Assembly (NCBI RefSeq): GCF_932526225.1
Contig: NC_064041.1
Span: 13,009,951 to 13,073,950 of the forward strand
Direction of reading: 5' to 3'
DNA length: 64,000 bases
Origin: Nematostella vectensis
Taxonomy: Eukaryota > Cnidaria > Anthozoa > Actiniaria > Edwardsiidae
The position numbers were made by a program, and so were the translations under genes. The notes under the pieces are model-generated. The model saw only the letters and a program-made list of their open reading frames with translations. It was not told the DNA's origin and searched no databases. Of this stretch, positions 31,248 through 44,600 are shown piece by piece (positions within the stretch are counted from its first letter, which is position 1; each line of letters begins with the position of its first letter).

Positions 31248-31490
31248 TTATCCTGAAAATCCGTCGCACGGGTCCACTATTGCAGGGTTGCAGTTCCAAT
31301 TATCCCACCAGTGAATCTGGCCAGGTCCGGCGCAGAAGGCTCCGTAACACCACGTCCCAGACCTCCCGCAATTAAATCTTTCGCCAACTGCATACATCTT
31401 CCCGTCATACCCTACGCACCCAGCTGGCGGAGTCGTCTGGGCATGCGCCAGGATTAAGGCTAGGCCGCAAAGCAGGACGTGAATGATCAT
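31248..31490 (-). CDS. Small secreted six-cysteine protein
   Basis: Eighty codons from an ATG at 31490. Residues 1-17 form a typical signal peptide ending in AHA; the mature part of about 63 residues has six cysteines (25, 41, 48, 53, 67, 75), spaced C-15-C-6-C-4-C-13-C-7-C, and a Trp-rich WWDNW segment. The YDGKMYAVGERF stretch resembles the start of von Willebrand C-type domains, but the rest does not fit fully, so I name no family. A compact gene structure supports it: TATA box at 31619-31626, donor CAAG/GTAAGT at 31571, acceptor GTCAG at 31508 (a 64-nt 5'UTR intron), and AATAAA 24 bp after the stop. It could be a matrix, mucus, defence or venom-type component; the sequence does not say which. 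Confidence 0.75.
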   Translation of the reverse strand: MIIHVLLCGLALILAHAQTTPPAGCVGYDGKMYAVGERFNCGRSGTWCYGAFCAGPGQIHWWDNWNCNPAIVDPCDGFSG

Positions 31491-31618
31491 TGTACAGCGG
31501 TGTTTCCCTGACAAGTAACAACTCGAGTTTCGCTTATTGCATAGCTAGATTGATGCGAATGTTTCACTTACCTTGCTCTAAGATGCGCCGATCACATTGA
31601 GAGAGTGGAATATTTCGG

Positions 31619-31626
31619 TTTATATA
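31619..31626 (-). promoter_or_regulatory. TATA box of the secreted-protein gene
   Basis: TATATAAA on the minus strand, about 47 bp before a clean GTAAGT donor. The expected start site near 31590 would give a first non-coding exon of about 20 nt ending at 31572, spliced to 31507. This is the only clear TATA box placed upstream of a gene in the window. Confidence 0.6.
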
Positions 31627-31629
31627 TCA

Positions 31630-32607
31630 TCAGACGAACACCTGAGCCAACAATTGTCCAGCTGACACTCGAGCTTGTGCATGCGCAAGTCTTGGTAGAT
31701 GGATAAAACAAAAGGGGGGCAACTGACTTGATAACAAGTTTGAACAGCTTTTTTTTTTGCTCTCAAAGGTGAAATCGCTTCTTGGGTTCAGCAAGCAGTT
31801 CAGGCCCGTAGCCAGGGAGGGGAGGGGGGGGGGGGAGAACTAAAAGGCCACTCTCATGAAGAAAAATTTAGTACCACTGGGACGAGCTACCTAAGAGAAA
31901 ATGGTCCGCGAAATGGGTAGACGCACATCTCCTCGCTCCAGCTCCAGGCGGTTGAGGGTCCTATAGACCACCCTATCTTTTTTATAGAAAAAAAGGTAAT
32001 CTTTATACACGTCAGTTTTAGTGAAATTTACTCAGGCAACGTGAACGATGTATTAGTTAAAATTGACACTTGCTCTCGCAAGACACTTGAGATATCTCAC
32101 GAACTACTCAGCGGTCTTAACTCAGCTGAGGTCCTCGTAAATATAACTTTTTCTATGTCAAACATTTTGTGTTTCGGGCTCGCAGGCCTTCAAGCCTCCA
32201 CATTTAATTAATAGAAGCTGCGTTTCTCTTGCCTTTGGTGTTGCATAAATACAAAAAAAATATTTTTTTTTTTTTTTTTTAAAATACTCATCTAAATAAA
32301 TAGGCAGCGAAGGTGTCCGAGACCCCGAAACAGATCAAGCGCAATGCCCAAGCTAAAGATGCTTGTCTTCTGTAAGCAGGAAGCCCGCCTAAGACTACTA
32401 GGCATAATTATTCAGATGTCACTTGCTAAGCAAATGTGTTGATATCGGAAACCTTTGAAACCCTTAGGCTTGTTTTATCTTTGTATTTGTCTTTCAGTAA
32501 TAAATATGTATAATAACTACAGCAGAAACGGTAATATTGATTTCCTTGGGATGACTACTCCGGCACAGATCAAGTCACGTGGGTAGTGTTGATTATCGCG
32601 TGACACC
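31630..32607. other. Region between the secreted-protein gene and the photolyase 3' end
   Basis: No gene seen. It contains a left-end fragment of the CAGGCCCGTAGCCAGG family (31801 to about 31950, with GAGCTACCTAAGAGAAAATGG) and a poly-T run near 32260. The photolyase 3'UTR should lie at its right end; I find no canonical AATAAA for that strand close to the stop codon. Confidence 0.5.
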
Positions 32608-35600
32608 CTATTCGCTGGAGTCAGCAAGGAAGTCCGTGATCTTTTTTGTCTTTTTGGCGGGTTTGTCGGTCGTTGTCTTGCTCTTTCTTTTGGACGGAGT
32701 GGAAGCTTCTGTAAAAGAATAATTTCGGTTAATCGCAAACGATTGCTACCAGTATCGTAAACATTTTATCCCTTCACTCAGCCTAGCCCCAGGCGTTCTT
32801 ACGCGGGTTTCCATTGGTCGGTCAGAGTTGTTACGTCACAGGTCTAATTTTTGCCCTTAGCTCAAATCACTTTAATCATCATAAACACGATCATCTTCCC
32901 TGCTAGCAGAGGCCTCTTTTCTCTGTATTTCGCTGAGCTGGAGTTCGCGAGGAAAAGATACCTCTGCCATGGGTCGAAACTGTTTCTGTTGCGCATGCGT
33001 GAGCGTTAATAAGCGACCGACGTGCCAAAACCCGTACCATCGCGCGAAAGCTGTCAATATGCTAATATGCTTTGCATGGGTTTAGTCGAAAATCATGAAT
33101 CAAACTCCGGTTAGTTCTCCTCTTCGAAAAAAGAAAACAACTGTTCAATTTCAATCACCTAAAACGTCAATAAAAAGATTGAACAACAAACGCAGCAAAG
33201 ACGAGTTTTGTCTTGTTTGTGGGATTAATTTCAAGACATCTGGGCAGGCGAGTTTCTTCAATGTAAATATCGCACAGTTGGATTCGAAGAAAATGTTACA
33301 AAACTTTTTGGTAAACTTAGATCAGATATTCCCAGAAGAATGCAAAACCTGTAAACGGAAGATTGACTCGTTAGTCAAAAGAGAGAAAATTCTGAATGAA
33401 GATAAGGCATTGAATGACTTCTTTTATAATTCGTCGCGTGATATTTCTACGGAGGACGCCGTTTCGAATGCGGGCTTATTATCCCGCAGCGGATATACGT
33501 TTCATGCATGCGCTAGTCATTGTGGGCTCAAATAGTGGCCAGTAATTAATAAACGGGGCATGCGCTCTGGATCTCGTCCACGATCGTGGACGGCGGTTTG
33601 ATCAAACGAACTTGCGACCCATGGCAGAGGTATCTTTTCCTCGCGAACTCCAGCCCAGCGAAATACAGAGAAAAGAGGCCTCTGCTAGCAGGGAAACGAT
33701 CATCATCACTTCAATTTAATCTGCACTCCGCAAAATGACAAAAATACGTTGTCCTGACGTCACAGCAGGCCTTATCTTGTGACGTCATTTCTAATGTACT
33801 CACGTTTATCAACACCCATGTCGGTTTTGCCATACTTTAGTGACCGCGCCTCCTTCATACGGGACATATTTCGCGTAACGACCTTGTTGTGGTCCACTAT
33901 GGGACAGGGGTAGTCACGCCCTATCACGCACCCCGCCTTCTCCTGGACCGCCAGCGGGGCATTCCATGGCTCGTAGATATACTTAGGTGGATAGCGTGAC
34001 AACTTAGGGATGTACTTCCTGTTGTAACGCAAGAGTAACGCAAATGTCAGTAACGCAACGCTTCCTTTTTGTGGATTAGCGGGTTTTCCTACTCCTCTGC
34101 TACCCCCGTCTTCCCCTTCTCTTCGTCACCTAACCCCCTTCACTCATTTGCAACATCTGCACCCTTTCCCTCCTCTTTTCATTCCGATCCCCTCCCCCTT
34201 TTTCTGCTTTGCGTCGGCTGACCACCTCCCCCTTTTTTACTGTAGTGCTTTGCGTCGGCTGACCCCCTCCCCCTTTTTTCAGTTTTGCGTCGACTGACCC
34301 CCTCTCCCCCTTTTTCTGTTTTGCGTCGTCTGACCCCCTCCCCCCTTTTTTAGTGCTTTGCGTCGTCTGACCGCCTCCCCCTTTTTTCATTTTTGCGTCG
34401 ACTGACCCCCTCTCCCCCTTTTTCTATTTTGCGTCGTCTGACCCCCTCCCCCTTTTTCTGTTTTGCGTCGTCTGACCCCCTCCCCCTTTTTCTATTTTGC
34501 GTCGTCTGACCCCCTCCCCCTTTTTCTGTTTTGCGTCGTCTGACCCCCTCCCCCTTTTTCTGTTTTGCGTCGTCTGACCCCCTCCCCCTTTTTCTGTTTT
34601 GCGTCGTCTGACCCCCTCCCCCTTTTTCTGTTTTGCGTCGTCTGACCCCCTCCCCCTTTTTCTGTTTTGCTTCGTCTGACCCCCTCCCCCTTTTTCTGTT
34701 TTGCGTCGTCTGACCCCCTCCCCCTTTTTCTGTTTTGCGTCGTCTGACCCCCTCCCCCTTTTTCTGTTTTGCGTCGTCTGACCCCCACTGTTAGTTTCAG
34801 AGAGTAGTTTTAACTCCAAAAGGGGAGTAAAAAACCGAGGTACAAAATGACTCCCTTTTTGGAGTAATTTTTTACTCCCTTTTTTCTACTCTCTCAAGGG
34901 AGTAGATTTTACCCCTGTAGGGGAGTAACTAAAGGGAGTGATTTACTAGGTTGCTTGCTATTACTCCATTAACGGAGTACAATTTACCCTCAAAATGGAG
35001 TTATTTTTTACTCCTTTTTTTCCTACTCTCTCAGGGGAGTAGATTTTACCCACTTTAGGGGGTAGCTAAGTGGAGTAATTTACTAGGTTGCTTGTAGTTA
35101 CTCCATTAAGAGTACAATTTACCCTCAAAATGGGAGTCAATTTTTACTCCCTATTTTGTTATTTCCCCCTACTAATTGGGTAACTAAAGGGATGATTTCA
35201 ACCCCCTCCCCCCTGTTTTTACAAAATGGCCGTTAAAACTCCACCTACTTCAGGGGTTAATACTGGAGAAAGAAGAGTAATTTAGAAACACCAAGGAAAA
35301 GACGTTATTATTAATTTGACAAATCATTTAATTAAACAATTCAGTTTAAAAAATAACAAAAATATAAGTTGAAAAAATGTTTGAAAAAATAGTCATTTGA
35401 CATAAGGTATCCAGGACAAAATTACTAACAAGTGTCCCAACATAACAAAGCTGAAACAAACATAACACAATATTATTTTTCTATAACAACTTTAACAGCT
35501 TTTGAGCAAGACTGATTACTAGGTTTTTACTAAGCTAAGTTATTCAATTTTGTGCTTCAAGTAACAGTTTATAAAGCATAGGCGCTTTAGATGTAAGTAC

Positions 35601-38600
35601 AGTGATTAGTGAATAACTTAAGTTTACAAAGTTTTTATTCGTTTCTTGCGATTTACGCATTGATACATTCCTTATACCTCAAACTTCTTTCTTTTCTGGC
35701 TTTCAACTCGAGCACATTTTACTATCTCTATCATAATGTCCTGCGAAGATAATAAGAGAAACACATAAGAAGGTAGTATTGCTTTGGAAGATAACAAAGG
35801 ATCACAAAACATATCAGTCTAGTTCGAGAAATCCGCTCACGAACGATGATTTGATGCTGAAGTTGGTCGCAAAAATCACATTTAGTATTGAACCTATCAC
35901 ATTATAAAGCCCATTACACACTAACCTTTAACTTCAATCCATGTTCTGCCATCAAATCCTCAAAAAAGGTGGATTACGCGTAGAAAAGACGGGAATAAAC
36001 GGCTATCTGTTTGGAGGCTGTGATAATGGCTTCCGTTCGACCGTTATGATTTTGCGCCTTGGGCCCAAGCCCCTCTCGGCCACTAAAGCTAGGGACGCCC
36101 GGTACATTTTGGTTTTACGAGCCCTGGTGAGCCGTCTTCTATCTGCAAAGCGGGACTTCTTTTTTTTTATAATCTCAAGTAGCATTTCTATTAGAAACAA
36201 TATATATTATTTTATAATGTTCAAATCGGATCTAAGAATTTTATACAATTATCAACCAACCTATCTTTCTTTTAAATGCAGTACTAATTATGCTGAGCCA
36301 ATTTTGAAAGTACACCACATAAAACTTATGTTCGAGTCCAAGCCTGTCTTTGATTACATTTCTTATTGTTGTAGTATAGCTGACAATATATGCAAGTATG
36401 GTGAGGCCTGTTCTTGTATTGAAAATGTTCTTTTAGGATTTCCTAAGAATTTCCTAAGAGTTCCTAAATTGTAGAACTTCAAATCTTCTTCCTAAGATTT
36501 TCTTATCCAAATTATTTCCATTTTCTGGTCTACTGCTTATACTAGGAAATCCTAGGAATTTTTAGGAAATTTAATCATATTTTGTTGTTTTGATCGAACT
36601 TAGGAAATCTTAGGAAACTCCTAGGCACATGGTAGAGTTTTTTGTCTCAATACCAATAGATACGATAAATTATTATTTTTATCTTTTGTCTTATATAATA
36701 AAGACTATCGTTTTCCTTCTTAAATTCAGCTAATTCAGAGTAAAAAAAACAACTCCCTTTATTTTATATATTTGGAGTGGTTTGTTACTGCTCTAAAAAG
36801 ATACAGCTGGAGTAAAAACTACTCTTTCAACACGAGATGGCTGGAGTAGTTTTTACTCTTCAAAACCTACCCCCTAAAAGGAGTACTTTTTTACTCCATT
36901 TCTTGACCATCTGGAGTAAAAATAATTCTTTTCACTTTAGATAGTTGGAGCAGTTTTCACTCTGCTAAAATTACTCCCAGAAAAGAGTACTTTTTACTCC
37001 ATTATTTGACCAACAAGAGTGAAAATTACTCTTTTTTTAATAAACATTCGATACTAATTCTCAGCAGAGTAAAACTTACTCCGTTAAGGGAGTAAACAAA
37101 AAAATTACTCCTCAGTGGAGTAGTTTTTACTCCAATAAAGGAGTTCAAATTACTCCTTTAAAAGTACTCCACCGCAAAGAGTAGTTTTTACTCTCTGAGT
37201 GGAGTAAAAATAACTCCCTGAAACTAACAGTGCCCTCCCCCCTTATTTCTGTTTTGCGTTGTCTGACCTGATGTAGTCCCCATTGGGGTCGGTTTTCTTG
37301 CCAAAGGCCACAGGGCTGTACACGCGAAAGTACGCGTGGAAGAAGGAACTAGCAGAAAGCCACATCCAGTTGCCGGCATTCAGATTCCAGTCGTGGTCGA
37401 TCAACAATCTCTCAAAGACCTGCACAGAACAGTAATTATCCCAATATTAACCCAATATTGCAGTAGACATTTCTATGACCTGGATTTTAATACAGATATA
37501 TGACAAAAATATCAAATACCTGAATAACTGCAGATCCAAATCAATCTATTCAATCAGTTCCGTTTGCCAATAGTGCCCGATATTCACTTACGATTCACAT
37601 GCAATAGGCGACTTGCATTAACAGGCCCGTAGCCAGGGGGGGGGGGGGGGAGGAGTTCGGCGAACCACCTCACTCGACTGGAAGGTCCGCTCTAATGAAG
37701 GAAAATTGAGTACCACTGCGAGCTAGGGCGAGCTACCTCGAAAATGGTCCGCTAAATGGGTAAACGAAGCCCGCTTCTCAAAGTCCTGGGCCGAACTAAG
37801 CAATCAGATGAGATATGGACTGCTACACAACATGAGTAGTGCCGTATGCAAGCACTGTCGCAGAAGATGAAACCACATACTTAGTGTCCCTAGCAGTTCT
37901 TGTATTTCCTTGTTTATAAACAGCAATAACCCACCTTCAATCCTTCTTCCCAGCTAATCCACAGGTCCCCCCGCGTCAGAAAACAAGCGACAGAGTGACG
38001 CGCTAAGTGGTGCACCCACCCCTCCCTTCGTAATTGAGTCATAATGGCATCTATGTACGGGTACCCTGTGCGGGCCTGAAAATAAAATGGATACGATTAC
38101 CAACGCAAGCAATTAATTCTTCGGCCACATTACATTGCAAATATTAAGGCAAGGCAGCCCAAACTAGGCGATTCTTTACAACACGCAACGGCTGTTGAAA
38201 AAAATGCATCGAAAATCTGAATGCCATAATTGACTGCCGTTTTATGTTACATTACATACATTTCTTATTGCTTTGGTATTCATTTTGTTTCATTTTTACA
38301 CTGTTCTTTTTTTTTTACATTGGAGAACATATTACGTAAACAGATTTCGTTTACCGAGTTCATTTAAAAATACCACAGTAACACACTGTTTACCTATACT
38401 TGGTATTTTGGTAGGATGAAAAAACAGCGGCTTCCGTATAAACCAAAACCCTATAATTTGTTCAATGGCCAACACTTGAATTGATGTAATTCTGCTAAAA
38501 GTGTACAATTTGGCTGACAGCAGCATGTTTCAGCCTTGTGTTGATTTATTCCATATTCTACACCACGCCTACGCAGACCATCTAGTTTTTCTACAGCTTG

Positions 38601-41600
38601 TTTGAAGTCTTTCTAGTTATATAATTAAGACTGTACATACCTCGGCCCAGGCCGCAAGATACTCGTCGTTCTGGTCCCAAGGCACTTGTAGACATAAACT
38701 ATTCCCCACCATCTTGTTAAAGTTTGGAGTCTTATATGCCGCTGTAGTGAAGAATTCCCGCCAAAGCAACTGGCCATGAAGAGAGACTGGCGGTTGGGAG
38801 TGTTTCTTTTTCTACAAAAGGGGACAAAGAAAAAAATAATAATTCAACGCCAGCATCCGACCACCAGCATTGCAGCTGGTAAATTGAGAGGAATATCCTT
38901 GCCGACATGTTTAGTAATAAATTCAAGGCTTGCTTTACGTTCTTCTTTATACATTCCAGTCTCAAATCAGTTTTAAGACGAAAAATATTTTATTCATAAA
39001 CTTGGTAACGTTCCCTTATTTTTAAAATGGTAGTATCATTAAGACGCGACATTTTTTAGCATTGGATATATTAGAAAGAGCCCACCATTGCTGTTTTCAT
39101 TGTGCACACATACCCATACCCATACCTGTCAACCTCTGAAAATCTCAAGGCTTGAGAATATTTTGAGGGGAGGGGAGGGGTGAGGTATATTCATTTTTGG
39201 AGGGGTAGGTCTAGCCTTGCAGGCGTTTGCAGTATAGAAAGCTCTCACGAACAAATCCACTTATTGATCTCACGAGGGTGTTTGATTAATTGTGCTACGC
39301 AAAGGAATTATTGTTTCAAATATTTTCAATAATAGAAAATAGGCAAAATAACAATTTTCTATAGAATAATTTTTCGAAACCGATAAAAATCGCTAAAAAG
39401 CGGGAGATTTGGTGCTTAACGCGGGAGAACGGGAGAAGGGGTCCAAAATCTTGAGACTCCCGCCTAATGCGGAAGAGTTGACAAGTATGCATACCTCGGT
39501 AAACCACAGCGTTCACCAAATGTTTGACCACAATCAAACTTTTGCTAATGTCTCGCCAGTCGTGCTAAGCAAAACTTTCAACGTCCCAGCAATGCTGGTG
39601 CTGTTTGGAGGGGGTTTCGTATTTAAAAATTAAATACCAATAAAAAAAATAATGAGTTCAGCTAACCAGCTTACGCCGATTCCATACAGTGATTTTTGAC
39701 GCCTGAAAAACACTATTCACGCTTTGGGTGTGTTCGCGGTGATAGCCTCGAACTCACGAAACGAACATTTTCAGAACACTCAAAACTGCAGTAAAGAAAG
39801 ATCGGACAACTAGACGAAGGGCTAGTTAGTAAGACACGATCTTAGACCTTAAGAACTGCGCCATTTTACAGGCATCTCGTGTAATCAGGAGGCAAGTCTC
39901 AGTAGCGGATCTAGGGGAGGGTTTAGGGGGGTTTAAATCCCCCCTTTGGGCTCTGAGCCAAACCCCTCTTTAGCGAAAAGCAAGATCCGCCCCTGAGTCT
40001 ACAGGCCAATTTTTAACATCATTACCTCATGGATTCCTAAACTAAAGCTGAGAAAGGCGTTTTTAAAGCAGATGATGATCAATATCACTGACAAGAAGCA
40101 GCCTAATCAACAGGCATTTACTGTATCATGGACCAAAAGAGAGTAGAACTGGTTTTGGTTTCCTGTTAAAAATAACCCTTAAAGGCACATTAACCCTATG
40201 ATACCTTGGCATATATCTCCGCTAGCCTGGTGTAGAAAAGTCTTGCTGATAAACATCCATAAGTCATGTATGGGCTAAGGACAGTAGTACTTGGTTCAAT
40301 GGAGTTAGGAGCAGTGTTGGGCTTCTCAAATTTACACACCCAATCCTGTAGAGAAAAACAGTAGAACCGTCATCATCAAAGAATGTTGATCAGCCACTCT
40401 TTTATTATTGTTTACAATTGTAAATACATCAGTCTACTTGCAAGTTTTATTGAAAGCATCTCAGTTAGCGACAATGGGTTTTCTGAGTTGGTATTGTGTG
40501 GGAGCGTAAAATGGCAGCGTGATTGACCTTCTTTGACTAGTTCAAAAAGAACAGTACTGTAAATAACAGGGATAATTTTTCATGTACTATTTATATTAAT
40601 TCATCTTTTTTTTTGTGCACATGACATTTATTTCCTTATTTCCGCTAAGTTTTGATTTTTATGTATTTATAATAATGTACTGCCAATTAGTTTTCATGAT
40701 GTATGTACATAATATTATCTTTTTTCAACCCCTTTTCCCTTCTCCCATGGGGGTCTTGGGGGTCAAATTCCCTGCAACACACCTGTAATATGATATGTTC
40801 ATGTACAGTATATAGCCTTTTAAGCTACAACTCTGACATGATCTCTACACTAGAAAAATTACCCCCCCCCCCCATCCCCTTTGCCACCAGCCTTGTTCCA
40901 TCTGGTTCTTATGCATTGTTATGCAGACTTTGATGCCCTGGGTTACAGAGGATGAGAAAATGGCAACAGACTTCAGACATGCACCTCTTTCTTCATGTAG
41001 ACCTCAAGTCTTTCTAGCGCCTCTGTCTCTCCACCTGGATACAACACTTCTCTGGACTCTTCTGGTACTTCCTGGCCAATTTCCTCAAGTGTTGGCACAC
41101 CATAGATTTTATCATGATTGGCAGTTGTAGGCGTGTTACACCCTGCGACCATTTTCTTGTCAATAGCTGGTAGAGGTGCAGCAGGGGGACCGAGTGAAGA
41201 AACTATAGACTGGAACTTTTTGTAAGTCAAAGGGGCTGTTCCACCATTCTTGTTCACAATCCTTAAATGAGATTTCAAAATTATAATTAATTATAAAAAT
41301 TAGCATATAATAAATCTCTTTGTTCTTTTATGAGAAAAAAAAAAGAAGATTATCTCACTCAGTGTGATGCATTTTAAAGGTTAAATTTTCTACTGAAGTG
41401 GGGTAGGAGGGTACCCTGAATTGGCAGAGGGTTTGTCACAGTCATAGGTATCATATGGAAAAAAAAACATTTTTGATGATCCTTCAATAAGAAATGACCA
41501 GTGACCAAAGGGGGAGGAGGGGGGTGCACCCCAAAATATATACCCAGAAAGGAAAGCTTGTGCCTTCTCACTTATAAGGTATTAATTATGAAGGGTGAAT

Positions 41601-44600
41601 AGAGTTATAAAGGGTGAATAGAGTTATAAAGGGTGAATAGAGTTATAAATGGTGAATAGAGTGAATAGAGTTATAAAGGGTGAATAGAGTTATAAATGGT
41701 GAATAGAGTTATAAAGGGTGAATAGAGTTATAAAGGTTGAATAGAGTTATAAAGGGTGAATAGAGTTATAAAGGGTGAATAGAGTTATAAAGGGTGAATA
41801 GAGTTATAAAGGGTAAATAGAGGTTTAAAGGGTGAATAGAATTATAACGGGTGAATAGAGTTATAAAGGGTGAATACAGTTATAAAGGGTGAATAGAGAT
41901 ATTAAGGGTGAATAGAATTATAAAGGGTGAATAGAGTTATAAAGGGTGAATAGAGTTATAAAGGGTGAATAGAGTTATTAAGGGTGAATAGAGTTATAAA
42001 GGGTGAATAGAGTTATAAAGGGTGAATAGAGTTATAAAGGGTGAATAGAGTTATAAAGGGTGAATAGAGTTATAAAGGGTGAATAGAGTTATCAAGGGTG
42101 AATAGAGTTATAAAGGGTGAATAGAGTTATAAAGGGTGAATAGAGTTATAAAGGGTGAATAGAGTTATAAAGGGTGAATAGAGTTGTAAAGGGTGAATAG
42201 AGTTATCAAGGGTGAATAGAGTTATCAAGGGTGAATAGAGTTATCAAGGGTGAATAGAGTTATAAAGGGTGAATAGAGTTATAAAGGGTGAATAGAGTTA
42301 TAAGGGGTAAATAGAGTTATCAAGGGTGAATAGAGTTATAAAGGGTGAATAGAGTTATAAAGGGTGAATAGAGTTATTAAGGGTGAATAGAGTTATTAAG
42401 GGTGAATAGAGTTATAAAGGGTGAATAGAGTTATTAAGGGTGAATAGAGTTATAAAGGGTGAATAGAGTTATAAAGGGTGAATAGAGTTATAAAGGGTGA
42501 ATAGAGTTATAAAGGGTGAATAGAGTTATCAAGGGTGAATAGAGTTATAAAGGGTGAATAGAGTTATCAAGGGTGAATAGAGTTATAAAGGGTGAATAGA
42601 GTTGTAAAGGGTGAATAGAGTTATAAAGGGTGAATAGAGTTATAAAGGGTGAATAGAGTTATAAAGGGTGAATAGAGTTATTAAGGGTGGATAGAGTTAT
42701 AAAGGGTGAATAGAGTTATAAAGGTTGAATAGAGTTATAAAGGTTGAATAGAGTTATCAAGGGTGAATAGAGTTATCAAGGGTGAATAGAGTTATAAAGG
42801 GTGAATAGAGTTATAAAGGGTGAATAGAGTTATAAAGGGTGAATAGAGTTATAAAGGGTGAATAGAGTTATAAAGGGTGAATAGAGTTATAAAGGGTGAA
42901 TAGAGTTATAAAGGGTGAATAGAGTTATAAAGGGTGAATAGAGTTATAAAGGGTGAATAGAGTTATAAAGGGTGAATAGAGTTATAAAGGGTGAATAGAG
43001 TTGTAAAGGGTGAATAGAGTTATAAAGGGTGAATAGAGTTATCAAGGGTGAATAGAGTTATCAAGGGTGAATAGAGTTATAAAGGGTGAATAGAGTTATA
43101 AAGGGTGAATAGAGTTATAAAGGGTGAATAGAGTTATAAAGGGTGAATAGAGTTATAAAGGGTGAATAGAGTTATAAAGGGTGAATAGAGTTATAAAGGG
43201 TGAATAGAGTTATAAAGGGTGAATAGAGTAATAAAGGGTGAATAGAGTTATCAAGGGTGAATAGAGTTATAAAGGGTGAATAGAGTTATAAAGGGTGAAT
43301 AGAGTTATAAAGGGTGAATAGAGTTATCAAGGGTGAATAGAGTTATAAAGGGTGAATAGAGTTGTAAAGGGTGAATAGAGTTATCAAGGGTGAATAGAGT
43401 TATCAAGAAAGGGTGAATAGAGTTATCAAGGGTGAATAGAGTTATCAAGGGTGAATAGAGTTATAAAGGGTGAATAGAGTTATCAAGGGTGAATAGAGTT
43501 ATCAAGGGTGAATAGAGTTATAAAGGGTGAATAGAGTTATAAGGGGTAAATAGAGTTATCAAGGGTGAATAGAGTTATTAAGGGTGGATAGAGTTATAAA
43601 GGTTGAATAGAGTTATAAAGGTTGAATAGAGTTATAAAGGGTGAATAGAGTTATAAAGGGTGAATAGAGTTATCAAGGGTGAATAGAGTTATCAAGGGTG
43701 AATAGAGTTATCAAGGGTGAATAGAGTTATAAAGGGTGAATAGAGTTATAAAGGGTGAATAGAGTTATAAAGGGTGAATAGAGTTATAAAGGGTGAATAG
43801 AGTTATAAAGGGTGAATAGAGTTATAAAGGGTGAATAGAGTTATAAAGGGTGAATAGAGTTATAAAGGGTGAATAGAGTTGTAAAGGGTGAATAGAGTTA
43901 TAAAGGGTGAATAGAGTTATCAAGGGTGAATAGAGTTATCAAGGGTGAATAGAGTTATAAAGGGTGAATAGAGTTATAAAGGGTGAATAGAGTTATAAAG
44001 GGTGAATAGAGTTATAAAGGGTGAATAGAGTTATAAAGGGTGAATAGAGTTATAAAGGGTGAATAGAGTTATAAAGGGTGAATAGAGTAATAAAGGGTGA
44101 ATAGAGTTATCAAGGGTGAATAGAGTTATAAAGGGTGAATAGAGTTATAAAGGGTGAATAGAGTTATAAAGGGTGAATAGAGTTATAAAGGGTGAATAGA
44201 GTTATAAAGGGTGAATAGAGTTATAAAGGGTGAATAGAGTTGTAAAGGGTGAATAGAGTTATAAAGGGTGAATAGAGTTATCAAGGGTGAATAGAGTTAT
44301 CAAGGGTAAATAGAGTTATAAAGGGTGAATAGAGTTATAAAGGGTGAATAGAGTTATAAGGGGTAAATAGAGTTATCAAGGGTGAATAGAGTTATAAAGG
44401 GTGAATAGAGTTATAAAGGGTGAATAGAGTTATCAAGGGTGAATAGAGTTATAAAGGGTGAATAGAGTTATCAAGGGTGAATAGAGTTATCAAGGGTGAA
44501 TAGAGTTATAAAGGGTGAATAGAGTTATAAGGGGTAAATAGAGTTATCAAGGGTGAATAGAGTTATTAAGGGTGGATAGAGTTATAAAGGGTGAATAGAG

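Noticed and set aside
34130-34819. Lys/Gly-rich repetitive frames on the minus strand
   Set aside because: They are the 34-bp satellite in photolyase intron 7, interrupted by a transposon.
35941-36474. 177-codon frame inside the CACTG-ended element
   Set aside because: No transposase motif, ends in AT-rich low-complexity sequence; probably chance.
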